DNA of 64,000 nt, taken from Terebella lapidaria. Lineage: Eukaryota > Annelida > Polychaeta > Terebellida > Terebellidae. The notes under the pieces are model-generated. The model was not told where the DNA came from and ran no database searches. It saw nothing but the letters and a program-made list of their open reading frames with translations. The stretch covers positions 8,494,001 to 8,558,000 of the forward strand of contig OX424564.1 of the NCBI GenBank assembly GCA_949152475.1, written 5' to 3'. The position numbers were made by a program, and so were the translations under genes. Each line of letters opens with the position of its first letter. Position 1 is the stretch's first letter. Below are positions 21,029-30,818 of this stretch, in pieces.

Positions 21029-21329
21029 GAGAAGGGGCCGGTTGGTAATTCATGCTGTTTCGATTGGGAAACGGAAAATTTTGTACATATGAAATACGAA
21101 ATCAACTGTTATACACGAGCAATACTGTGTGGTTTTTAGTGAAAGGTGCCTCGAGTGAATTATTAATTATATGACTGTATGTACAGCATTTTGGGTATGA
21201 AATAAGGTGAATCATGTGCCCGGACTTGACATAATAGAAAAAGTTTTGAGATTTTTGTTTCAAAACATGCTAATTTGGGTCCTTGACATTGTGTATAAAG
21301 ATGGAATGCCTTGAATCGATTCAAATAGG

Positions 21330-22345
21330 AATTAATATATTGTGGTTTTGGTGGTGACCTTGATCTTGGCCTTCAATGACCTTGAAAGGTCAAAACGCCT
21401 TTTTTGTCAGAAAAACGGTCAATTTTGGACTTTGGCGGCCATTTTCTCGAAAGCTGTTCAGACGGTTTTCAGTTTATCGTTTGAAAAGATCCCCCTTATG
21501 TACCTTTACGACATGTATAAGTTTCTTTGCCCTTGAATCGCTCAAAATGGGCCATTTTGGCCCAAACTTGGCCCAAATGGGACTTCCCCATGTTAATGTG
21601 GTCCGCTACAAACAGTGAGGTAAAGAAGAGTCAAAATTTGAAAGTTATTTCTTGAATATCATCTCTTCAAAATGACTTAATTAGGAATTAATTAATTGAT
21701 TAATTAGGAATCAATCTTGGACATAAAAAATGATATATGCTGAATATTCTCATGACCTTGAATTTCACATTCGACCTAATTTTCAAGGTCACGGGACAAA
21801 AGGGCTAATATCTCGCTTCTTATCGACTTTATAGTTTGGGAATCATAGACATCAGGACATATAGGAAATGATATATGTCGAATTTTCTGATGACCTTGAA
21901 TTTGACCTTGATCTCATTTTCAGAATTTTGTTAGAGCACAAAATGAGCAACATCTCGCTTATTATCGAATTTACAGCTGAGGAATCAATTGTGGACATAC
22001 AGGGAATGATAAATGCTGAAAAAAGTCTCGTGACCTGGAATTTGACCAAGGTCAGACAACAAAGTGGTTAATATCTCGCTTATTATTAACTTTACAACTT
22101 AGAAATCAATTGTGAACATAATTATATATGCCGAATAATCTCATGAGCTTGAAATTGACCTTTGACCTTATTTCAAGGTCAGAGCACGCTCATTATCGAC
22201 TTTCCAACTTAGAAATCAATTGTGAACAATAGAAAACAATGTTCCCCTTGGGCAGACATTGTTGAAAGATTATCATTGCAGATTTTGAGAGCTTAACACT
22301 GTACATTTCTTCGGTAACCTTTCTGAGCCTTCGGGCTAATTTTCC
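21330..22345 (+). mobile_element. Helentron-like satellite element, partial copy
   Basis: Shares the family body (ttggactttggcggccattt, cccaaacttggcccaaatgg) followed by about four diverged 130-bp satellite units with gaccttgaatttgacc, and ends in the family 3' terminus cggtaacctttctgagcctt then cgggctaatttt. The 5' terminus (aggttaccgga) is missing here. Confidence 0.7.
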
Positions 22346-22979
22346 CTTGTTTCCTCATCCACAATGGGTCTCAGTATTGAAAAGGCTCTTTCTTAATGTT
22401 TGTCAAAAAGGTGCTTCGCTATGTGGTTAGAGTCTTCAAACTTGGAATGACAGTGATAACACCTGGCGTTGAAGCCGCGAGACGCCATCTCTTGGAAGAA
22501 ATAATAAGTATGAATGAATAATAGCCAAAAACGAGCCTTAACAGGCCATAAATTTCCAATAAAATATCGTTTACTAATCGAGACACCCATATCCGAACTG
22601 TTGTCCAATCGGAACAGTATCGTTTACCCACCAAAACATCAGTGGTTCAGAAAATCCGCAAATATTTATCAATGAGACGATGTAAAATGTTTCTCTTCGA
22701 TGGGGATCATGTAATACACCTTTCTCTTGACTCGTGTTACTTTTTGTGTGCATCAAAACTGCATCCACTGCTTCGTTTAAGGTGCGGTACGAGCACATTA
22801 GTGAGCTATAGTATATTTGAGTTGGTGCTAGGGGCCTCTCTAGCCAATGAGGGGGGTTAGATCACCATGGTGAAAGTCAAATACCGCACCTACTACTGGT
22901 GGACGTTAAGTCTGTCCCCGAGGATGCCATCCACTCAGTAGCCTTTGGTTTGTGATTAGGTACTTGAAGTATTACTATT
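22346..22979. other. Intergenic stretch containing the right inverted-repeat arm
   Basis: 22618-22752 is the inverted partner of 20895-21028. The remainder (22346-22617 and 22753-22979) shows no recognisable gene. Confidence 0.6.
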
Positions 22980-24308
22980 GTTGGGCAATATTTGTTGGAG
23001 GTGTATGCTTCACGGAAAAGGTGTCCAACCATGACCATCGTAAGGTCAATTACACAAACAATTTGGCCCGTTTGCCATGTTTGTCTAATTCAATTTTCCC
23101 CTGTACAATTAATATGTGGAATGATCTGCCCACTCATATGAGAAGGGCGGGCACTATCGAAACTTTTCGTAGGAAGTTGCAGTTGAATGATCCAATAAAG
23201 GAATCCTCTATTTTGTTGTGGCAACCGTTTGGGTAATATTCACTAACACTTGGCCCGATTGCGTATAGGTTGTAGCTCGCTCAACTATCATTTGAGTGAG
23301 AATTTACATGTAAATGAAAGCCCCGCTTGTGGCTGTGGTTTTTAGGTTACCGGACCTTTGGTCCGATAACCTATTGCCATGGCGTTGCGTCCGTCGTCGT
23401 CGTCGTCCACATTTTTTTCTTTTTTGTTTACGGGCGAATTTTTCTGAAAATTTGCACAAAAATACATAAAAATAATTCAAGAAGGAGATATTTTTTAGTT
23501 TTTTTATTTTCGCACTTTTTTCAAAATGGCGGCCGTTTTCGACGAAAAATGCCTGATTTTGGACTTTGGCGGCTATTTTCTCAAAATCTGTTCAGTAACT
23601 TTTTATTTTTTGATACACATAACACTCCTCATATGTACTCCTATGATGTCTATACATTTCGTTGCACTTGAATAGCTCGAAGTGGGCCATTTTGGCCCAA
23701 ATTCGGCCCAAATGGGACTTTCCCATGTTAAATTCTCCTATGCTTTATAATGGGACACATTATGCCTAATATCTCACTTAATATTGAGATTAGAGACTAG
23801 GAATCAATTGTGGACATATAGGAAATGATATATGCTGAATATTTTCGTGACCTTGAATTTGACCTCTGACCTCAGTTTCAAGATCACATGACAAAATGGC
23901 TAATATCTAAAATATAAAACATATTTTGTCCGGTAACCTGTCTTAGCCCTTGGGCTAATTTTATACAGAAGACCCTGATCATTTTTTTCTTTCATGTCCG
24001 ATTTATAATACTCAACGGAGGAAACTTTTTGATGATCTTGGGGACATTCATATAACTTCGGCGCATGAATTATTACTTGGTATTGTTGTGTGCAGCCTAC
24101 AGACTAATTCTCATGTGATTGATTCTGCATTCAAATTTGTTAACGCAACAAAGCGATTTTGAATATTCCTGACTGAAGCATAATTAACAGGTGTCATTCT
24201 TGATTATTTGTGAAATACAATGTGAATAAATGTTTTTTTCTGTTGAAACCCATTGATATATGCCTTTTGGCATGTTTGGGGATCGCTAAATAAAGGTTAT
24301 TAAAAAAG
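22980..24308 (+). mobile_element. LINE 3'-end fragment, interrupted by a Helentron-like insert
   Basis: Remnant of the C-terminal end of a non-LTR retrotransposon RT ORF: the IFPCTINMWNDLPTHMRRAG segment, then RLRIGCSSLNYHLSEN and SPACGCG, then after the insert (23344-23958) DHFFLSCPIYNTQRRKLF and a stop after NATKRF. A 3' UTR follows with two aataaa signals and an A-rich end near 24301-24308. The order (WN-LP, ARLR--CSSL, zinc-binding C-C-H-C, FLLSCP-Y) is typical of the end of CR1/L2/Rex-like LINE ORFs. The fragment is 5'-truncated. It ends abruptly against the minus-strand gene-family remnant, so it probably inserted into that sequence. Confidence 0.75.
23344..23958 (+). mobile_element. 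Helentron-like satellite element, complete short copy (one unit)
   Basis: A complete 615-bp copy. The 5' end is aggttaccggacctttggtc, a hairpin with ggtccgataacc, followed by a cgtcgtcgtc microsatellite. The body has atggcggccgttttcgacga and cccaaattcggcccaaatgg, then a single satellite unit, then tccggtaacctgtcttagcc and the 3' hairpin ttagcccttgggctaa. The inner TIR aggttaccgga/tccggtaacct is perfect. It interrupts the LINE at 22980-24308: removing it leaves CGCGFYTEDPDHFF in one frame, with the target being a T run and no longer duplication. Subterminal inverted repeats, a 3' hairpin, T-T insertion and an expandable tandem core are traits of Helentron-associated elements (DINE-1/pearl type); that class is my inference. 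Confidence 0.75.
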
Positions 24309-25832
24309 AAATCTCCAAATGTATGGGCATTCTTCGGGAATCGTAGAGCGTGTACACGAGACATGACATCAATTATGATGGTGGAAGTCTCTGTTTGGAG
24401 AATTGGGAGTGGTGTGTACTTCAGTTCCCCAAGCAAAGCTGGAATCATGGAGAATTTCATCGCTGAGCGAATACTGCCACTAGTCTCGAAGATCGAGATA
24501 GGTAACTTCATCAGTTCATGAGATGCAACCTCCGTCAAGCTCACAGGCCTTTGGTCCTCGTAAGCTGTCACAAGGCGTTGGAGAATCGACCGGTTTGTGT
24601 TCACAGGTTCCAGTGCTTTCTTGCCTTTTCCTGAGACGACACAGTAGAGGTTCGCAAAAGTCGAAGCCTTTTGTTAGCTTAGAGGTGAACGCAACTGCAG
24701 TTCTCTCTCTATCTCATGCATGGATTGATGAGCCTTCGGTTCACAAACTGTTCTAGTTGTGCCCGACCTAGTTTTTCAGCTGCTTTCAGGAGAGATTTTT
24801 CCATGGCCACAGTGGCAAGATATTTGGTTACTAGATTGTCTATGTCATCCGGATGGACAGCAGAGTTAAATACTCCTGCGGTGAGAAGCTCCGTGTGGAT
24901 ACATGATTCGTAGTTTTCTTGCTGTTTCAGCTGCCTTGGGCTGACCAGTGTGGAGTGTTCTCGAACACCATACCATATCTTTGTTTGGGTTGAAATTAAA
25001 CAGCGACTCTGGTATGATGTGGCAAATGAAAGGGAGAAATGTGTTTTAGGTCAGCTGTGACACATTCAGTCTAACATAAGTGCAATCTATGTTCTGAGAC
25101 ATATCAAAAGACCGATCACGAATGGGAAATTACCTCAACAATGGCGATGCTGCCTGGGTGAGTGAAGATATCCCTCCATCACCTTTGCCAGTGTCATTGA
25201 CCCATTCGGTAGCATGATCCTCATCTACATGGCTGAACGGGGCATCCCCAGTCCACTGAACTCCGAAGTTGCCTTGATGAAGTTCTATGAGGACATCATC
25301 AGGAAGTTGAGTCATCTCGTTCACATAGATGACTCCACATCGTGCGTAATAAATATGATCATACTGGTGGAAGAATGGCAACATACGCTTGAAGGCTGAT
25401 TGTGAGGGGATCCCTCAAGATGGGAACATTAACATCTTCAACAGCCCCAAGAATATCTGGAATCTTGAGTATGCTCCTGGAGAAAGCAATGTCGTCAAGA
25501 GTCTGATCATTAAGACCAGATCATTCCTGGTATGCTACATGTTGCATGCCATGATATCCAACGTGATCTGCTGTTGATGATTCTCTCTGTACATATGCAG
25601 TATATGCAGTATCAGCACCGAGAACCGCATCATATGTCATGCACGGCAGAGCCTCATTCACAAAAACAATGAGTTCCTTACTTCGACTGGACTGATGCAC
25701 AGTCAGGGCCATGGAGTATTGTTTGGGTGGAATATTTTCGCCATTAGTTGTTGCATACAAGAGATCCCGAGCAATGTTTAGTACATTACGCCTTCGGATG
25801 ACAGCAGCACATTCGGAAGCGCTGAAATACAT
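24309..25832 (-). pseudogene. Broken member of an uncharacterised multi-copy metazoan family
   Basis: Minus-strand blocks keep the order I recall for large uncharacterised proteins abundant in cnidarian and mollusc genomes. The blocks are: (1) 25832-25521, with MALTVHQSSRSKELIVFVNE then YDAVLGADTAYTAYV; (2) 25509-25130, with YDHIYYARCGVIYVNEM, QGNFGVQWTGDAPFSHV and EDHATEWVNDTGKGDGGI; (3) about 24690-24309, with TFANLYCVVSGKG, NRSILQRLVTAYED, HELMKLPISIFET and IIIDVMSRVHALRF up to TFGDF. Block 3 in relatives leads into a PIN/FEN-like region (VDVVFDRY), which is absent because the LINE end at 24308 cuts in. No function is established for the family. Blocks lie in different frames with stops between them. 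Identification is from memory of the pattern, not a search. Confidence 0.55.
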
Positions 25833-25834
25833 CG

Positions 25835-26086
25835 TTATAACGCTCTAATTTAGAGTGTTACTACGCTCTAAATTAAACCGTTTAACCTTCCATCATCTTT
25901 CCATTGTCGTAAATATGTGATTTAGCAGATGAACCAGCAGGTCCGATGATGCCTCTGACAGTGTAAATTAGAGCGTTATTACGCTGTATTAGAGCGTTAT
26001 AACGTTGTAAATTAGAGCGTAATTACGCTGTAAATTACAGCGTTATAACGCTCTAATACAGCGTAATAAGGCTGTAATTAGAGCGT
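25835..26086. repeat. Array of ttagagcgttataacgctctaa-type palindromes
   Basis: About ten variants of tagagcg-ttataa-cgctcta and gcgtaattacgctgta alternate with ttaaa linkers, with a short unique centre around 25880-25955. The array lies exactly between the gene-family remnant and the DIRS-like fossil. Probably a small palindrome-packed MITE like those at 5320 and 20203. Confidence 0.65.
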
Positions 26087-26087
26087 A

Positions 26088-29000
26088 AACACCAAATCTC
26101 CTCGGGGAGGCAACGGCCTCGGAAACTCGATGAGGATCTTGAAGCTCTGGAAACCATGGCTTGTCGGGTTGCAGAGGAATGATCAACAGAAGTCGGCAAA
26201 GATGTGCTCGGACCTTGGCAATCACCTGCGGTATTAAGATGGCTGGGGGGTAAATATACACACAGGCCCTCCCGAACCATTGACAGAGCATCGACACCCC
26301 ACACCTGAGGGACTGGAATCGAAGACACAAACATAGGAAGTCTATTGTTCTATCGAATGGCAAACAGGTCCACTTGAGGTCAGTCCCAAAGAGGACAGAG
26401 CTGCCGAAAACCTGCTGGAAACAATGTCCATTCGGTAGGTTGCACCTGACCCCAGCGAGAAAGCATGTCTGCCAAAACATTGAGACGGCAGGGGATGGGC
26501 CCGAGACAGCCGGCGATGTGAAGAGCAGGATTGATCAGGCCTGGCACCGTTGAAGCAAGGCAGACACCTAACGACTGAGTGTCAGAAAGTGGGTGACCCC
26601 CTGCTTGTTGATGTAAGCCACGACTGTTGAGTTGTCCGTGGCAACCAATATGAAGTGGCCTATTGACTTGGATGCCCAGTTGGCCAGGGCCCGAGATATG
26701 GCTTCCAACTCCATAGCATTGATGTGCCATGACAAATAGTGACCACTCCCCAGACCAGATACTGTGAAAATATTGGCGGATGATTTATTTGGCGGATTTG
26801 GCGGTAGGGGAAAAACCGCCAAATTAAATCGTCCGCCAAATTAGGTAGACACATGTTAAGGAATATATGTGGTTTTGAAACCGCCAAATTAAATCTCCGC
26901 CAAATAACGTGGGGCACACAACCGCCAAATTTAATAGCCGCCAAAATTAGTCTTTTTACAATATTTCCTGAAACTCCATGTGGGCCCCCAGCCCTCCATA
27001 CTGGCATCCGTAAACAGATGCTTGGATGTCAGCAGAAGACAGAAAGGTGAACCAGGCTTGAGTTTCCAAGTTGCATCCACCACCGGACGCACTCGCGAGC
27101 TGCGGGAGTCGAAGTTACCAGAGTCGATTTGGGGTCGGTAGCTTGACACCAACTGAGTCTCTGGCAATGCTGAAGTTCTCACATGTGAAGGCGGCTAAGC
27201 AGCTCCAGCTTCTCAGTTGCAGCCAACAGACCCAGCAGGGACTGCCAGGAGGCGGCCAACTGACACGGATTGGCCAGAAAGGAGGCCAAGAAGGGAAGCA
27301 ACTTGCAGGTCCACTCCAGTGGTGAGAATACCATGCCTGATGTGGTAACAAACCTTTAGCCCAGAAAGACAAAATTGCTAGATGGAGCGAGTTCCGAGTT
27401 CTCGAAATTGATAACCAGGCCCATGGTCTGACACGTGTTGAGCAACCAATCATGGTGTTCCATCGAGGTGTTCCGAGACTGATTGCATAAAAGCCAGTCG
27501 CTGAGGAACTGATATAAGAAGATACCGCATTGGTGAGCAAGGCTTTGGATCTCGCGCACCACCTTAGTGAAAATCCACGGGGAAGGTGACAGACCAATAG
27601 GTAGAGCACGAAAATGCTAAACGCAACCCAGGTGACCAAACCTCAGATACCGGCGGGAGGCCGGATGGATCGGAATTTGGAAAAAGGCATCTTTCAGATC
27701 CAGATACACTGCCCAAGCATCCACCGGGAGTGCTAACCGAATGGATTTGGCCGTCTCCATGGCGAATTTGGGGGTCTTCACGATCGGGTTCAGCAGTGAC
27801 AAGTTGTTCAATGGACGCCAACTGCTTGAACTCTTGGGAACCACGAACACGATAATGTAGAGCCCTGGAGTCCTGGGATCCGTGGGTTCCACGGCCCCTT
27901 TGGAGATCAGTTTCTATATCTCATGTAAGACTTCCCACTAGTCTGGTGCTAACGGTAGATCCCTTCTGGATTACCCCACGATCCAAGGGCTGGCCCTCAT
28001 CTCTTTCCAAAAGGCCAAAAGAGATTTAAGTGCCACCGACTGGCGGCCCTGCGAGATGCTCATGGTGACGCATGGTACCCGAAAGGTTCCCATGGTCTGG
28101 TACTTACTGCTTGGACCAGGCCTGGACGTCCCTGCTCCGCCCTTGGACTTGCCGCAACTAGGATCAGAGTGACTCAAGGTCTTCCCCGTGGAAGAGGGAG
28201 TTCTGGGCCTTGTCATGCAGAGCCTCCTGCACGCAGGATAGAAGCATGGGAGCCATGAGAAGCTTCGACCGAAGGGCAGCCAGAACCCTAAAACGAGAGC
28301 GACTTGAGGTCCGCGTCCCGCTGCCATTGTTCAATCACGTAAGTGTCATAGGTAGTCTGGCGTAGCTGATCCCGTATGGCGATGCCTGCACTACCGAGGA
28401 GACCATTTGCTGAGGTGAGCTGCTCTCGGATTGATTCCGGAGATACAGGGCCTTCCATGGCATGCCAGGTTGACACAAGGAGCCAATCCTGAGTGGAATT
28501 GATCAATATGGCAGATCGCAGGGCCTGTTGCACCTCCTCCAGCAGGTGAGTGGAGTCGAGATAGGAGCAGACTTGAACTGTAGGGCCTTCTTGGAGGGCT
28601 CCGTGGGTTGAGCGGAAAGTAGAGTTTGGACAACTTCGGCCGTTTCACCTTGTCTCCCTTAGCGCGGAGAGCGTTCTTGTGGCGGAGCTCAGTGGGAGCT
28701 GCTGGTGTATATTTGTGGGAGGAGCAGGAAGGCTAGACGAAACTGGGTCCGGAGGAGGAGCTATCCACAGGGGGCTCCATGGGGAACTGCGACCCCAGAC
28801 GGGAGCGAACAAGTAGTAGCTCATGTCAAAATAACAAGTCTTGGCATGACGCATGATCCACCTCACGCAAGGAGGCGAGACTAGAAGCCTCATCCAGGTC
28901 CTGATCCTTGTCTTCCGAGTCCGAGTTTGGGTGAAGGCGCTTTCTGGAAGCTTGTGAAGCCGTAGTGGAAGAGGGCAGTGTGGGCGGACTCTTGCGTGTG

Positions 29001-29430
29001 ACCAGCGGAGATGGGTAGAACAACCCGATGGAACAGTAATGGGTCGACACTCTAGTAGACGGTGCTACAATTGGGTCGACAGCTGTTGGTTCAATAAAGC
29101 GAACATAGACTACATCCGAGCTGCCAGGCACGAGCTAAGATCCATCGCCAGCTGCTGCATGTCCCGTGGTGTCGAAGGCGTGATGCCAGTAGCCGGGGGG
29201 CATGATGCCAGTAACCGGGAGGACGTAGGCAGAGGCAGAGACTGAGTGGACTCCACTATAGAGTGGCCCGAAGGTAGTGCGGACTCTATAAAAAGCAGCC
29301 CGAAGGTTGTGCAGACTCCGCGGCCCGAGAGTAGTGCGAAAGATCCCCCCCCCCGGCTTCCACTGGGACATCCAACCCTTAGGCGCTGAAATGTGGTGGA
29401 AGATGCAGTGAGTATCCAGCTGTCCATGCG
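26088..29430 (-). mobile_element. DIRS-like retroelement fossil (gag-like, RT, RNase H)
   Basis: Minus-strand remains of a DIRS-type element. From upstream to downstream: a gag-like region (about 29430-28000), RT (about 27900-27350, with FVVPKSSSSWRPLNNLSLLN and AVYLDLKDAFFQIPIHPASR), then RNase H (about 27060-26450, with DASMEGWG, HINAMELEAISRAL, TDNSTVVAYINKQG and LNVLADMLSRW), then a region reading like the DIRS RH-to-recombinase linker (PDKPWFPELQD) up to the palindrome array at 26086. No recombinase domain follows here. A palindrome-rich insert lies inside it at 26775-26950. It is broken in many places and looks old. Confidence 0.75.
26775..26950. repeat. Insert of tttggcgg/ccgccaaa inverted repeats
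   Basis: Seven or more copies of tttggcgg or ccgccaaatt in both orientations within 175 bp, flanked by gaaaatattg and caatatttcc, which may be short TIRs. It interrupts the DIRS-like fossil, so it is younger than that insertion. Confidence 0.6.
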
Positions 29431-29870
29431 GAACCCGAGTGTTGGTCGGAGTCTGGGATCCGATCAGATCCTGGGTCCTGGACCCCTAGATGGGCCGGGT
29501 ATCAACTACAGCATGATTCCGGCTCGGCTTGAACAGAAAGATACTTGGGCAGGGAGAAGCGGATCGCTGATCGCTTATCAGTGCCAGCGATACGAAAAGG
29601 GGCTCGTGTTCCTATCAGTGCCCGGGACCCCATCGGGTCCCGGAAACTGATCGCCGCCATGCATCCCATGAATGCTGGACAGTGACTCGGAAAATGAGTC
29701 TGTATTCCTGTCGGTGCCTGGGACCCGATGGGATCCCTGGAGCTGAGCATCACTGTGCAAAAAGTGCAAGTTTGACAGTGAAACAAGTGCATGTCTTGAC
29801 ACCTATCGGTGCCTGGGACCCGATTGGATCCCGGGAACTGAGCGCCATCATGCCTAGGATGCCAAGTATT
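29431..29870. repeat. About 95-bp tandem repeat upstream of the DIRS-like fossil
   Basis: Three clear copies (and a weaker fourth near 29457) of a unit with cggtgcctgggacccgat, gggatccctgg and gagctgagcatca, at about 29617, 29712 and 29808. Position suggests it may be part of the 5' end of the DIRS-like element, but this is not shown. Confidence 0.6.
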
Positions 29871-30818
29871 TTGATAAGCCAGCCGGACAATCGTTCAAGC
29901 ACTCGTAAGCTGAGGGTGTAATGCCTTGATCAGCAAGCGACCCAGCACATCTCCCATGACACCCATGAGGCCAAGAGGCGCACGGCCAGGTGGAATCGGA
30001 TAGTTGAGCGCCGGCGAGCTTGTGCAGATCGTGAGCGGTCTGCAGAAGGCGGGGAAGGGCATGAAGAAGGTCTCACTGATGAAGAAGGTCCCTCAGGGCG
30101 CCGTAATGGTCGACCAGTACTACTTCGATCGGTTCTTGCACACCTCACATGGGGGGGGGGGGGGCTTCAATGCAGAAGGTGTTGGTGCACCTCCAGCATC
30201 AATCGTGAACCTCCAAGGCTGGCAGAAACACGTGGCATAGCTCGGTTCGACTAAAAATGGGCGACGGGCGATGATCCACCGATCAACGAGCTAAGGCGAC
30301 CCCTAAAAGTAAATAGACTCTTTCCTGAAGACATCCAACAGTATTTGGTCCAAATTCAAGAATTAAACACAAAAGTTGAAGAGTAGGCTATAAAGTGGTT
30401 GTTCCTATGATAGGAGCATTGGGAATGGAGGAAGTGAACACGATGCTGCCCCTGGTCACAGCACTGGATGAGTCATTCTTTATTCTTCCCCATGGGGAGG
30501 TTTCTCTATGGGGGAGCGCCTATTTTGAAGCAAAACTATCTTCGAAAATAGGCAATATATTTTGAAAACTATATTTCACAATAAACATGTGAAATTAACT
30601 CAATGAGACGTACTCACATCAAACGCTATGTCTGCAACCCAGTCTTTTGCGCAATTTTCCTCATTTGAACAGGCGGTTCATACGTAAATACAGGAACTGT
30701 ATCCATCACACGCAGATGTAAACAAAGCATAAATGTGCAAGATGGACTGACAATTCCACGCACACCACCGTTAATCACTGATTATTTTCTCATAACTACA
30801 CCATATATACAGATAAAA
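29871..30818. other. Intergenic stretch, no gene accepted
   Basis: Contains a G run near 30151-30162 and a minus-strand segment around 30310-30270 with a weak resemblance to a Pol III A box. Nothing is strong enough to call. Confidence 0.4.

Noticed and set aside
24523-24913. Plus-strand open frames of 65-77 codons
   Set aside because: They are shadows of the minus-strand gene-family remnant.
30240-30310. tRNA-like segment on the minus strand (ccttagctcgttgatcggtgg)
   Set aside because: Resembles an A box but no cloverleaf or proper B box could be drawn.
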